A stretch of 64,000 bases of DNA from Clostridia bacterium (GCA_018433675.1 JAHDQS010000024.1:1-64000); one strand, 5' to 3'; positions 1-8,828 are shown, counted from the first letter of the stretch. Notes: generated from the letters alone by a model not told the origin. Translations and numbers: made by a program.

Positions 1-15
1 AGTTACACTTTTCAT
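1..15 (-). CDS. Start of a minus-strand gene cut by the window edge
   Basis: An ATG on the minus strand at 15 is followed by four sense codons (MKSVT) before the window ends. A GAGGTGA ribosome binding site lies at suitable spacing (about 21-27). Too little is visible to name a product. The ABC ATPase remnant just upstream suggests, weakly, a transporter-related neighbourhood. Confidence 0.4.
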
Positions 16-146
16 ATCACGTCACCTCGTTTGTTGGTCTGTTCAACTTACAAACTACAGGAAAGACGTGATTATGGGAAGGGTCTTTTTCGATTCTTCC
101 CATATTTTTTTGGTTTTGCCTACTATAATTTTACTCTAAGCTGTGA

Positions 147-275
147 TCAACTTCTTTTGGCAAGGCATGACAGCATTTTTATCATGGTGAGTTTTCCGGC
201 ACCGTTTACACCCAGCAAAACGAACAGCTCCCCTTGCTCAATTGTATCGTATATCGGTGTGTGTTTTTTGCTAAA
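147..275 (-). pseudogene. Remnant of an ABC transporter ATP-binding protein
   Basis: The minus strand between stops at 276-278 and 147-149 encodes about 42 residues containing EQGELFVLLGVNGAGKLTMI. This is the strand before an ABC ATPase Walker A loop and the loop itself, with Leu where Ser or Thr normally follows the Lys. The frame opens without a start codon and closes about 10 residues after the P-loop, so no Q-loop, signature or Walker B remains. I read it as a scar of a lost ABC transporter. Confidence 0.6.
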
Positions 276-282
276 TTAATTC

Positions 283-311
283 TTGACAATGCTGATGGAG
301 TCCAATATGAT
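283..311 (+). promoter_or_regulatory. Sigma-A promoter of the pabABC operon
   Basis: TTGACA (283-288) and TATGAT (306-311) are separated by exactly 17 bp. Transcription would begin near 318, giving a leader of about 125 nt before the first gene. Confidence 0.7.
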
Positions 312-337
312 TTAGTCTAACAAAATAAGGTGTGCCC

Positions 338-401
338 AATTTCGAATTGGAAGACTGCCGAAAACGTCAACAGAATTTCTGTTGTTGGTTTCGGTTTTTT
401 T
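338..401 (+). terminator. Leader hairpins with intrinsic terminator ahead of pabA
   Basis: The leader holds a small hairpin (CCAATT-tcg-AATTGG, about 338-352). Next comes a long stem from 358 to 394, built from CCGAAA...TTTCGG with an inner CAACAGAA/TTTCTGTTG, and then seven T residues (395-401). This lies inside the transcript starting near 318 and before the gene at 443. It therefore looks like a transcription attenuator or riboswitch expression platform. I do not recognise a known riboswitch class. Confidence 0.6.
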
Positions 402-442
402 ATTCAAAAATTCGGGGATCGATGGAAAGGAAGAGAAAGAAA

Positions 443-1027
443 ATGTATTTACTTATTGATCATTATGATTCTTTTGTTTACAACCTTAAGTCATATTTTG
501 ATGTGTTGAACTGCTCTGTTGAAGTTATTCGTAATGACATGGCTACTCCTGATTATATTGAAAAAATCGAAAACCTCGAAGGGATAATCTTTTCTCCTGG
601 CCCCAAGCGTCCTGAAGACTATGAAACATCTGTCGCTATCCTTCGTGCTTTTTGCAGTCGCACTTATATTTTAGGGGTTTGCCTTGGCCATCAACTTATC
701 GGACATACTTTTGGTTCCAAAATTATCAAGGGTTTGCGTCCAATGCATGGGAAAATAACCAGGATAACCAATTATAATACGGGTGTTTTGCATGGACTTC
801 CAGATGAATTCGCCGTGACCCGTTATCATTCTTTAATTGTATCAGAAGATTCGTTTCCAGATTGTTTGCAGGTTGATGCAAGAGCAGAAGATGGTGTAAT
901 TATGGCGATATCCCATAAAGAGTTTCCGATATTTGGGGTACAGTTTCATCCTGAGGCTCTTTTATCTCAATATGGATATGACATTATAAAAAATTTCGTT
1001 AAAATATGTAAGAATAGAGGAAAATGA
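443..1027 (+). CDS. pabA: Aminodeoxychorismate synthase, glutamine amidotransferase subunit
   Basis: This class I glutamine amidotransferase (194 aa) hydrolyses glutamine and passes ammonia to PabB for 4-amino-4-deoxychorismate synthesis in the folate pathway. The fold opens with LLIDHYDSFVYNL. The nucleophile elbow GVCLGHQ (Cys80) and the His169/Glu171 pair in FHPEA complete the triad. I chose ATG 443 because a GGAAAGGAAG-type site precedes it and the family starts here; the open frame extends upstream only through the terminator leader. Such subunits can be shared with anthranilate synthase, but the following PabB and PabC point to p-aminobenzoate synthesis. The next gene begins at the base after its stop. 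Confidence 0.92.
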   Translation: MYLLIDHYDSFVYNLKSYFDVLNCSVEVIRNDMATPDYIEKIENLEGIIFSPGPKRPEDYETSVAILRAFCSRTYILGVCLGHQLIGHTFGSKIIKGLRPMHGKITRITNYNTGVLHGLPDEFAVTRYHSLIVSEDSFPDCLQVDARAEDGVIMAISHKEFPIFGVQFHPEALLSQYGYDIIKNFVKICKNRGK

Positions 1028-2389
1028 ATGACTAAATACAAAGAGTGGCCCCTTTATTACCCCGCTATCGAGATATATTCCTGTTATTCTCAAGAAAAAG
1101 ATACTGTGTTCCTGGATTCTTCTTTAGAAAACTCATACGGGTGTTTTTCGATTATTGGAATCCATCCTTATCTGAAAGTGGAATGCAGAAACGGTGAATT
1201 ATTTGTTAACGGCATTCCTCAGGATGAGACATTCTCCGATTATATTTCCGAGTATTTAAAGGTACATCGGGAAGAGAATCCCACAACTTTGCCAATGCTG
1301 TCAGGAGCCATAGGATATCTTGCCTATGATTTCGGTATGAGGTCGAATAAGATCTGCTCCTGTCATCCCAAGAAAGTTGATATCCCCGAAGGATTGTTCA
1401 TTTTTTATGAGCATTTTATTATCGAAGACATTAAGAAAAAAAAGATTTATTTGACTGCCGCAGAGCGTTTAAAAAGTGGAGAAGACAGTCTTGACGCTTT
1501 GGAAAGGGATTTAGGAGCAATGCTAAACAAAAAAACGCCGGGCACATCCTTTGCAAATATGGGAAAGAAAGTACTTAAAGTCAGCTCTGATTTTGAAAAA
1601 GAGCAATACCTCGCAGCTGTCAATAAGGTCATTACCTATATCATTGAAGGCGATGTCTATATTACAAATATGACCCGCCAACTGATCGTGGATAGTTCGG
1701 TAAAGCCATATGAGGTTTATTTGCGGCTCCATAGGGACAACCCCGCACCTTTCAGCGGTTATCTAAATTACGGAGACTTTCAGATTGTTTGTTCTTCACC
1801 GGAGCAGTTTTTAAAGCTAACGGACGGTATTGTGGAAACGCGCCCGATTAAAGGTACAAGAAAAAGAGGAAATACTCCGGAGGAAGACAGCAGACTCCGA
1901 ACAGAGTTATTGCATTCTTCCAAAGATAGAAGCGAATTATTAATGATCGTAGATTTGGAGCGAAACGATCTGAATAAGGTTTGTAAACCTGGAAGCGTCA
2001 AGGTAACCGAGTTGTTTGAAGTCGAAGCCTATGCGACGGTTTTCCACCTGGTATCAACGATTATCGGAAAACTAAAAGAAGAAATGACTTCAATGGATCT
2101 TCTGGTTGCCATGTTCCCTGGCGGATCTGTTACCGGGGCACCGAAACGAACAGCCATGGAAATTATCGATGAGTTGGAACATTCTCGCAGAGGACTTTAT
2201 ACCGGATCGATCGGTTATTTCTCTTTAGATAACAGCTGTAATTTTAATATCGTAATTCGTACCGCGATATATAAAAACGGGACATACCATTTGGGGGTTG
2301 GTGGTGGAATCACCTGTGAATCAGAGCTGGAATTTGAATTCGAGGAAACTGAACAGAAAGCAAAAGCATTATTGGAGGCAATGAAATGA
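1028..2389 (+). CDS. pabB: Aminodeoxychorismate synthase component I
   Basis: This 453-aa chorismate-binding enzyme converts chorismate plus ammonia to 4-amino-4-deoxychorismate with PabA. The C-terminal catalytic domain carries PIKGTRKRG near residue 273, IVDLERNDLNKVC and GGSVTGAPK. Lys in PIKGT (about residue 275) is typical of PabB, where anthranilate synthase TrpE has Ala, so this is PabB rather than TrpE. The N-terminal 200 residues are the less conserved regulatory-type half. The start abuts the pabA stop, with the AGAGGAA site inside pabA; the end overlaps pabC by 4 nt (ATGA). Translational coupling along pabABC is likely. Confidence 0.93.
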   Translation: MTKYKEWPLYYPAIEIYSCYSQEKDTVFLDSSLENSYGCFSIIGIHPYLKVECRNGELFVNGIPQDETFSDYISEYLKVHREENPTTLPMLSGAIGYLAYDFGMRSNKICSCHPKKVDIPEGLFIFYEHFIIEDIKKKKIYLTAAERLKSGEDSLDALERDLGAMLNKKTPGTSFANMGKKVLKVSSDFEKEQYLAAVNKVITYIIEGDVYITNMTRQLIVDSSVKPYEVYLRLHRDNPAPFSGYLNYGDFQIVCSSPEQFLKLTDGIVETRPIKGTRKRGNTPEEDSRLRTELLHSSKDRSELLMIVDLERNDLNKVCKPGSVKVTELFEVEAYATVFHLVSTIIGKLKEEMTSMDLLVAMFPGGSVTGAPKRTAMEIIDELEHSRRGLYTGSIGYFSLDNSCNFNIVIRTAIYKNGTYHLGVGGGITCESELEFEFEETEQKAKALLEAMK

Positions 2390-3117
2390 ATACTTTAAAT
2401 ACTTTTGTATTGGACGATGGGTACCGATTCGGTCTCGGAGCATTTGAGACTTTATCCGTTAAAAACGGCAAAGGAATACTTCTATCCTATCACATGGAAC
2501 GCCTAAAAAATGCACTGGATACATTGGGGATACCTATGCCGGTTTCTTTACAGGAGGAAACAGAACAACACATCCGCCGGATGCCGGAGAATAAGGATGT
2601 TTTACGTGTTCTTGTATCACAGAATAACACGGTATGGGAGATGCGGAAGAATACCTATACCAAAGAGCAGTACGCTCAAGGCTTCTCTTTGATGTATAGT
2701 TCTGTGCGCAGGAATGAAACTTCTCAGATGACTGGAATTAAATCCCTAAATCAAGGTGACAATATACTCCAAAAACGCTTGGCTTTATGTAATGGGTTTG
2801 ATGAAGCAGTATTTCTGAATTCTAAGGGAGAGCTAACAGAAGGAACTGTGTCCAATCTTTTTTTTGTTTCGAATAAAAGGTTATACACGCCAGCTACGAA
2901 TTGCGGTCTATTGGCAGGAACTGTCCGTCGCTGGTTGATAGAAAAATATGATGCGAAAGAGACTCATATTCTCCCGCAAGATGTAGAATCCTTTCAGGAG
3001 ATGTTTATAACCAATGCCTTGTTAGGCATCATGTCGGTACGTCAATTAGGCATGGTTATTTTTTCGGAACGAACGGTAACTGATGAAATTCTTGATCTTT
3101 ACAGGAAAATAGATTAA
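2386..3117 (+). CDS. pabC: Aminodeoxychorismate lyase (class IV aminotransferase fold)
   Basis: This PLP enzyme (243 aa) cleaves 4-amino-4-deoxychorismate to p-aminobenzoate and pyruvate, completing the pathway begun by the two preceding genes. Family features are DDGYRFGLGAFET near the N terminus, the KSLN segment that should hold the PLP lysine (near residue 122), and GELTEGTVSNLFF. Length is slightly below the usual 260-290 aa but the fold markers are present from end to end. Branched-chain or D-amino-acid aminotransferases share the fold; the ATGA overlap with pabB makes PabC by far the best reading. Confidence 0.88.
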   Translation: MNTLNTFVLDDGYRFGLGAFETLSVKNGKGILLSYHMERLKNALDTLGIPMPVSLQEETEQHIRRMPENKDVLRVLVSQNNTVWEMRKNTYTKEQYAQGFSLMYSSVRRNETSQMTGIKSLNQGDNILQKRLALCNGFDEAVFLNSKGELTEGTVSNLFFVSNKRLYTPATNCGLLAGTVRRWLIEKYDAKETHILPQDVESFQEMFITNALLGIMSVRQLGMVIFSERTVTDEILDLYRKID

Positions 3118-3129
3118 AATGGTTTTGTA

Positions 3130-3426
3130 CTAAGAACATATATTTTGAAAGGTGGCGTATTGATGTCGGTTCTGTCTGTTATGGTGGTACTCAACTAAAT
3201 ATGGTTGCAAAAGGTGCGGCATTATGAGGTGAAACCCTTTCTTTGTGTTGCCCTTTTGAAAGACATACCTAACAGACTGCTTCAATACTTTCAATAATTG
3301 ATGCGTGGCAAGGTGTGCTTGTCGCGTTGTTTTTATATATTGAGATTTTTGCCCGCAGGGAGCATTCTGCACTTTTATAGGTGTGGTATGTCTATGCGGG
3401 TATTTCATTTTTTAAAGGAGATCTAC
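3130..3426 (+). promoter_or_regulatory. Long leader with attenuator-like hairpin before the MutS2-like gene
   Basis: This ~300-bp leader holds a stem TGCCCGCA (3350-3357) / TGCGGGTA (3395-3402) followed by TTTCATTTTTT (3403-3413), just before the AAAGGAG site of the next gene. From memory, the layout and wording resemble the leaders of tet(M)-type ribosomal protection genes on Tn916-like elements, where the hairpin attenuates transcription. I could not align them, so the resemblance is a hypothesis. No separate leader peptide is certain; the frame runs open into the gene. Confidence 0.45.
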
Positions 3427-5355
3427 ATGAATAATTTTATAACACTTGAGTTTGACAAAATACTTGGGAAACTTGCAGAAAACGCACTGTCCGAAACTGT
3501 CAAAACACGCTGCCTTGAGCTAGCTCCGTCATTAAACGAGGCCGAAGTAAGGCGCTGGATAGACGAAACAACACAGGCAAAACGTATTATTGAACAAATC
3601 GGGACCCCGCCGCTTTCATCAATGTCGGAGCTTCAAAAGGTCATTGACCTGATTGCTATAGAGGCAATGCTGATGCCTAATCAGATATCGCACGTATCGT
3701 CTTTTCTTGTATCTTGCCGAAGAATGAAAACGTACCTTAAGAAAGCCGAGACAACAGATTCAAATATTGCCTGGTATGGTGGATCAATATACGAACTGAC
3801 AGAGCTTGAAAATGAAATCGAGCGGTGTATAAGGAACGGCATTGTAGATGACAAGGCATCTGCCCAGCTTGACAGTATCCGACGGCAAATTGTTATTACC
3901 ACCGACCAGATAAAGGCAAAACTTGACACGCTTTTACGGAAAAATAAAGCTTGGTTTTCGGAGAGCTTTGTCTCAGTCAGAAACGGCCACTATACCCTAC
4001 CGGTAAAGCGTGAACATAAAAATGATGTCGCCGGCACTGTTATTGAAATGTCTAATACAAAAGGGACCTGCTTTATCGAGCCTTCATCCGTTAGCAAACT
4101 AGAGTCGGAGCTTTACACCCTGCAGATTGAGGAAGACAATGAAGTCAGGCGCATTCTATACACCCTGACAGCGCTTATCAACGATAATCTTACAGCCATT
4201 AAGCTTAATATTGAGGCGATGGAAACGCTTGATTTCCTCTTTGCGAAAGGAAAACTAAGTATTTCCATGAAAGCATCCCCCGTTGGTATAAACACCGGCA
4301 GAGAAATTCATATAAGCAACGCAAAGCATCCCCTGTTGAACCAGAATTCTGCAGTACCATTGAACTTTGAATCCGGATATAAAAATGCGGGAGTGGTTAT
4401 TACAGGGCCAAATACCGGCGGCAAAACCGTTGTGCTGAAAACAGTCGGGCTTCTTTCTCTGATGGTACAAAGTGGCCTACATGTACCCGCCGACGACAAC
4501 AGCAGCTTTTGTATGCACAATATGGTTCTATGTGATATCGGCGACGGGCAAAGCATAGCAGAAAATCTTTCCACCTTTTCATCACACATGAAGAACGTGC
4601 TTGAAATATTAAAACATGCAAATAAGGACTCACTTGTCCTGCTTGATGAGCTTGGATCCGGAACTGACCCCGCCGAAGGTATGGGGCTGGCAATCGCGGT
4701 TTTGGATGAGCTTTGTGCAAAAGGATGCCTGTTTGCCGTGACAACGCACTATCCGGAAATAAAAGAATATGCGGCAAACAAACCAGGTCTTGTAAATGCC
4801 CGCATGGCATTTGACAAGGAGAGTCTTATGCCGCTCTATCGTCTTGAAATCGGAGAGGCCGGTGAAAGTTGCGCGCTGTATATTGCGGAAAGGCTGGGCA
4901 TGCCTCGGCAAATGTTGAAACGCGCGCAGGAAGCCGCATATGGGAGTTTATGCGAAGAGCGTTGGCTTGCGGCACAGCAAAGCATACCTACTCCCGACAA
5001 GAACGTCACTGCGCCCCAGATCGTCAAGCAAAAAGAACCGAAGCCTAAAATACAGTCTCATAGCAGCAAATTCAACATCGGAGACAGCGTGATTGTTTAT
5101 CCTCAGAAGGAAATCGGTATTGTTTATGCTCCTTCAAATGAAAAGGGAGAAATCGGTGTCCAGATAAAGGGAAAGAAAAGGCTTGTAAACCACAAACGCA
5201 TTAAGCTGCATGTGGCTGCCAGCGAGCTTTACCCAGAAAACTATGATTTCTCGATAATATTTGACAGCGTGGAAAACCGAAAAGCAAGACGAATATTGAA
5301 TAAACGTCACGAAGAAGGAAATATAGTTATTATCAAGGAAGGAGATAACAAATAA
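3427..5355 (+). CDS. MutS2-family ATPase lacking the Smr nuclease domain
   Basis: This protein (642 aa) is a MutS-family clamp ATPase related to MutS2/RqcU. A helical lever/clamp region precedes the ATPase domain, which has Walker A GPNTGGKT near residue 327 and Walker B LVLLDELGSGTDP near 403, followed by a long coiled region. Residues ~555-600 look like a KOW-like segment (GDSVIVYPQKEIGIV). Full MutS2 is about 780 aa and ends in a Smr endonuclease domain; here the tail ends in a short basic segment without Smr motifs. MutS2 of Bacillus acts on collided ribosomes, so a ribosome-related role is possible, but that is inference. ATG 3427 is chosen for the AAAGGAG site. Confidence 0.8.
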   Translation: MNNFITLEFDKILGKLAENALSETVKTRCLELAPSLNEAEVRRWIDETTQAKRIIEQIGTPPLSSMSELQKVIDLIAIEAMLMPNQISHVSSFLVSCRRMKTYLKKAETTDSNIAWYGGSIYELTELENEIERCIRNGIVDDKASAQLDSIRRQIVITTDQIKAKLDTLLRKNKAWFSESFVSVRNGHYTLPVKREHKNDVAGTVIEMSNTKGTCFIEPSSVSKLESELYTLQIEEDNEVRRILYTLTALINDNLTAIKLNIEAMETLDFLFAKGKLSISMKASPVGINTGREIHISNAKHPLLNQNSAVPLNFESGYKNAGVVITGPNTGGKTVVLKTVGLLSLMVQSGLHVPADDNSSFCMHNMVLCDIGDGQSIAENLSTFSSHMKNVLEILKHANKDSLVLLDELGSGTDPAEGMGLAIAVLDELCAKGCLFAVTTHYPEIKEYAANKPGLVNARMAFDKESLMPLYRLEIGEAGESCALYIAERLGMPRQMLKRAQEAAYGSLCEERWLAAQQSIPTPDKNVTAPQIVKQKEPKPKIQSHSSKFNIGDSVIVYPQKEIGIVYAPSNEKGEIGVQIKGKKRLVNHKRIKLHVAASELYPENYDFSIIFDSVENRKARRILNKRHEEGNIVIIKEGDNK

Positions 5356-5412
5356 GGTTTCCGCGTATATTCCCGAACTTGACTTTTTGGCGGAACAAAC
5401 TTCGAAGCATTT

Positions 5413-5565
5413 ATGACAATGGAGTTATATACCGGCGCTCTGCAAGGCATCACCGGTAAGTTTTATGAAGATCCGGTCTTCAATATAGATAAAGAGGAAT
5501 TAGAAGAGTTTGAAAAGAAATTCCCGTACAAAGAAAAACATGCTACTATTACACAGTTCAAGTAA
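5413..5565 (+). CDS. Short unrecognised ORF, probably a gene remnant
   Basis: A 50-codon frame begins MTMELYTGALQGITGKFYED and ends in TAA. It has plausible coding character (acidic, lysine-rich C terminus) but no good ribosome binding site. The frame is open upstream to about 5383, and another frame just before it reads plausibly (VSAYIPELDFLAEQ), which suggests a broken larger gene. I do not recognise the family. Confidence 0.25.
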   Translation: MTMELYTGALQGITGKFYEDPVFNIDKEELEEFEKKFPYKEKHATITQFK

Positions 5566-5583
5566 GCCACATTGCTTATAATG

Positions 5584-5622
5584 AAAAAGCAGCGGGTATC
5601 TCAGATCAGCCCGCTGCTTTCT
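5584..5622. terminator. Bidirectional intrinsic terminator
   Basis: A perfect 11-bp stem AAAGCAGCGGG (5586-5596) / CCCGCTGCTTT (5610-5620) has a 13-nt loop. On the minus strand it is followed by five T residues; the plus side continues TTTCTTG. It would end transcription from both the MutS2-like gene and the minus-strand remnants. Confidence 0.75.
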
Positions 5623-5699
5623 TGTGTGCACACACCCTGCCTTTTTGTTGTTTTCTTCATCTATAACAAAGGGTTACTTCCTTTACTGAATTGTAGAGA

Positions 5700-5834
5700 T
5701 AGGCCGCCCTGCGGTGTACCTTTTTCGGGAAAACCGATACCTGCAGCCTCTGCCTTTGACATCGCGGATATGGCGGAAATCAATTTTTTGTCTTTGATTC
5801 TCATTGTCCACATCCGCTTTAACAACTTTCCGCT
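5700..5834 (-). pseudogene. Remnant of a group II intron reverse transcriptase/maturase
   Basis: The minus strand encodes SGKLLKRMWTMRIKDKKLI...AGIGFPEKGTPQGGL. This matches the segment before the GTPQGG motif of LtrA-type reverse transcriptases. The reading is lost right after GTPQGGL, before the expected LSPLLSN and YADD regions, and nothing before it is recognisable. It differs in sequence from the intact intron protein at 40.3 kb (EATNVGTPQGG there), so it derives from another intron. Confidence 0.65.
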
Positions 5835-5908
5835 CTGACTGTCCGTATAGGGTTTGTGAGTTATTTGCTTAAGGTTGATACGCGTTATAACCACAAAAAT
5901 ACTAAGGC

Positions 5909-6745
5909 TCATTCGTTTTCGAGTATATACCCAACGTGTCGTATTTCAAAGAACATATCTTTATTTATAAGCACAATGATGATAGCAACAGCTGCGATAA
6001 CTATGGTCTCGAAGCATTTTGTAACCTGCGTCATGGCTATTTGTTCCTGAAAAAAATTAACAAAGAAATGGAATACCATACAGGCAAAAATGCTTCGCCC
6101 ATTTTTTACATAGACCCATGTCAGCAAAAAGCCCATCGGTACAATGCTGATAAAGAAATTTACCATATACCATACATTCATTTGCAGGATACCGTATTGG
6201 TAGGTATCCGGTATAAAGAACAATGGCAAATGCCATAACGCCCATACGATACCGAAAATAATGGATTCCTGAAACCAACTGCAATAAAAAGCAACGGAAT
6301 CCTCTGCATAACCACGCCATCCAAGTTCTTCTAACAGCGCGGTCAAAACAAGCGTTAACAGTGTGGGAATACCACCGATGGAAAAGGAAAATCCACCCAC
6401 AAAGGAAAATTGATTAATGGATTCTCCAAACAGAAGGGAGATCAGAATGGAGATAACTATAATAAGCCCCATTACTGCAATTGCAAAAATTACATTTAAC
6501 GGCTTGATTCTGTAAAAGCCAGACAACTTATCTTTATAATCCTTTTTCAGTGCCCTGCTTTTTGATTTTAACACCATTACAAGCGAGGTTACGGAAGGTA
6601 CAAACAATCCTAAAACCATCAGAATTATGCTGATGCCATTGTCAAAATCGGTACGGCTGATGATAGCCGCCGAAAACCAAAAAATCCAAGTGAAAAGAAA
6701 TACGGCACTAAAAAACACAAGAGGTTGATATTTGTAAGCTTTAAT
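5909..6745 (-). CDS. CPBP-family intramembrane metalloprotease
   Basis: This multi-pass protein is an ABI/CPBP (CAAX-protease-like) enzyme of about 270-278 aa. Its motifs are EELGWRGY (two Glu and Arg, near residues 130-135 counted from GTG 6718), FGIVWALWHLPLFF (His) and VFHFFVN (His/Asn). The family cleaves substrates within the membrane; some members process or confer immunity to peptides. The only conventional start is GTG 6718. However, the frame continues upstream through KAYKYQPL, typical of family N termini, to an ATT at 6745 that is 6 nt from a GGAGGT site, so I extend it there. It follows an XRE regulator by 2 nt and should be cotranscribed. Confidence 0.82.
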   Translation of the reverse strand: MKAYKYQPLVFFSAVFLFTWIFWFSAAIISRTDFDNGISIILMVLGLFVPSVTSLVMVLKSKSRALKKDYKDKLSGFYRIKPLNVIFAIAVMGLIIVISILISLLFGESINQFSFVGGFSFSIGGIPTLLTLVLTALLEELGWRGYAEDSVAFYCSWFQESIIFGIVWALWHLPLFFIPDTYQYGILQMNVWYMVNFFISIVPMGFLLTWVYVKNGRSIFACMVFHFFVNFFQEQIAMTQVTKCFETIVIAAVAIIIVLINKDMFFEIRHVGYILENE

Positions 6746-6747
6746 TA

Positions 6748-7644
6748 TTACACCTCCCAGGGAGCATGCGTATATTCGTTGATCACAAGTTCGGCATTCA
6801 TCCCTTTAAGCTCAATGATATTCTCTGCATCTTCATTTAGCGGGGAAGCGCAAGACTGATTGTCAACTGTATATAAAATACTGTTTGAGCGTCCCTTCTT
6901 TTTCGCAAAATAGACTGTTCCTTTCGGAACGTGAATAGTAGAAGTAGCAGAAATTTGGTTTATATCGATACAGCCATTCAAACCTGCACAGACAATATTC
7001 ATATCTGTGGAACAATTTAATTCCAGAAGCCCCTTTATGCTGTTAACATGTACATTGCTTACCTTTCCGTCAAACTCCAAAACATTAATTTCCATATGAT
7101 TTACGCGCAGAGTATTGATAATGGCGGAAAGCTCAAGATCGACAAGAAATTTTGATGGAATACCTATAAATATGTATAAAGCCTCTTTTGCTTGAGCTTC
7201 ACTCACATTTCCTACACGATTAACATTCACATCGATGCGGCTCTTTCGATCGTCAATTTTTACCTTAAAGCTGCTTTCCAGAGTATTTATAACATTGGAC
7301 GCCAGACGCACACGGATTTTTTCGCTTTCCGTGCTCTCTATAACGACTTCAAATGCACCGCCTGCATTAATATCATAGTGCTTTTTGTAATCAATGTCGT
7401 ACTCGGTAATACTTTCATATAAAAAACCCGAAGCGTTGCGAATATTCTTTTTAGCAGACATTAGTTCATCCACCGAAATATTAAACAGCGCTGCAATCGC
7501 TAAAAGATTTTCTACATCCGGTATACCTCCACCTGTTTCCCATTTGGTAATTGCCTGTCTGGAAACATTGATTTTTTCTGCAAGCTGTTCTTGAGACATC
7601 TCGAACTGTTTTCGCATGGTTTTTACTTTTTCTGCAAAATTCAT
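6748..7644 (-). CDS. XRE-type regulator with C-terminal DUF4097-like domain
   Basis: Residues ~3-60 form a classic HTH (MSQEQLAEKINVSRQAITKW). A short linker leads to ~220 residues rich in beta strands with alternating hydrophobic patterning, of the type annotated as DUF4097 or adhesin-like. Such fusions may let a sensor-like beta domain control DNA binding; this is inference. ATG 7644 follows GGAGGTAA with 6 nt spacing; the longer frame from 7659 would place this site inside the gene. It is the first gene of a two-gene unit with the downstream CPBP protease and probably regulates that unit. Total length is 298 aa. Confidence 0.78.
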   Translation of the reverse strand: MNFAEKVKTMRKQFEMSQEQLAEKINVSRQAITKWETGGGIPDVENLLAIAALFNISVDELMSAKKNIRNASGFLYESITEYDIDYKKHYDINAGGAFEVVIESTESEKIRVRLASNVINTLESSFKVKIDDRKSRIDVNVNRVGNVSEAQAKEALYIFIGIPSKFLVDLELSAIINTLRVNHMEINVLEFDGKVSNVHVNSIKGLLELNCSTDMNIVCAGLNGCIDINQISATSTIHVPKGTVYFAKKKGRSNSILYTVDNQSCASPLNEDAENIIELKGMNAELVINEYTHAPWEV

Positions 7645-7790
7645 TTGAGTTACCTCCATTCTGTTGATGTTTCAAGTATAGTCAATCATAGTTTACAAAC
7701 AAGCAAATATGTCTTACAATCTTATGATTTTATGCTACTTTGCGTAGCATTTTCGAGTTTTTGGATACAAAAAAACAGGACTGTCTACTA

Positions 7791-7866
<76 letters not shown>

Positions 7867-8111
7867 GATATAAATAATAAACCCGGACTCTATTATAGCT
7901 GAAAACTTCGCTTTGGGGAAACACCTAAAAATAAGGGGGTTTTCCCACCTCTGCAACGTAATGATAGTATCTATCGGACCGTTAATGTCGCCAATTACAC
8001 AATTAATTTTTGTAATCTGTGAAATATATAGCAATTTATTTGGTAAAATGTAGTTAATGTGTATACTAAGAAGTTAGCTATTTCCAAGATACAAGCCATA
8101 AGGAGGATATA

Positions 8112-8828
8112 ATGTTAAAGATAGAACACCTGACTAAGAAATATAAAAGTATTGTTGCTGTAGACGACATTAGTTTTACTCTTAACCAAGGCAATATCGT
8201 AGGACTTTTAGGCCCGAACGGAGCAGGTAAAAGCACCACCATAAAAACTATTGTCGGGCTATTACGTAAAACTAACGGAAGCATTACTGTCGGCGGTTAT
8301 TCCAATACTTCTCGGGAAGCCAAGAAAAAGTTTACCTATGTACCGGAAGTGCCTGAACTTTACGATATGTTGACTGTTTGGGAACACTTGAAGTTTATTG
8401 GATATGCTTACAATGTGGCAAACTTCGAGGAAAAGGCAGAGCGATTGATCGAACGTTATGACCTGTGGGACAAAAAAGATAAATTGGCTAAAGAACTGTC
8501 AAAAGGAATGAAACAAAAGGTCTCTATTTGTTGTGGCCTATTGCCCGAACCTGACCTTTATCTGTTCGATGAACCAATGATTGGTCTTGACCCTAAGTCG
8601 ATCAGGGAAACAAAATTGATTTTTAAAGAACTAAGTAAACAACAGAAAACCGTCTTAATCAGCACACACTTGCTCGACAGTATTGAAAATCTTTGCCAGC
8701 GTGTTCTGGTAATGAAAAAAGGGGAAATTATCGTTGATATGGCTATGGAAGAAATGAAGAGTAAGCTTGGAAACAATGAGAATGTATCTCTTGAAGAACT
8801 ATTCCTAGAGGTGACAAAGGATGAATGA
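8112..8828 (+). CDS. ABC transporter ATP-binding protein
   Basis: This 238-aa ATPase of the ABC-2 exporter type energises the permease that follows. Walker A GPNGAGKSTT lies at residues ~36-45, signature LSKGMKQKV near 130, Walker B LYLFDEPMIGLDP near 150, and the H-loop in STHLLDS. The start follows AGGAGG by 6 nt. Its end overlaps the permease start by 8 nt, so they are coupled. Substrate cannot be told from sequence; relatives export peptides, drugs or lipids. Confidence 0.88.
   Translation: MLKIEHLTKKYKSIVAVDDISFTLNQGNIVGLLGPNGAGKSTTIKTIVGLLRKTNGSITVGGYSNTSREAKKKFTYVPEVPELYDMLTVWEHLKFIGYAYNVANFEEKAERLIERYDLWDKKDKLAKELSKGMKQKVSICCGLLPEPDLYLFDEPMIGLDPKSIRETKLIFKELSKQQKTVLISTHLLDSIENLCQRVLVMKKGEIIVDMAMEEMKSKLGNNENVSLEELFLEVTKDE

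Noticed and set aside
3130-3408. 92-codon minus-strand ORF beginning MKYPHRHTTPIKVQ
   Set aside because: It lies opposite the attenuator leader of the MutS2-like gene and has no ribosome binding site. Its predicted sequence is probably an antisense artefact of a conserved leader.
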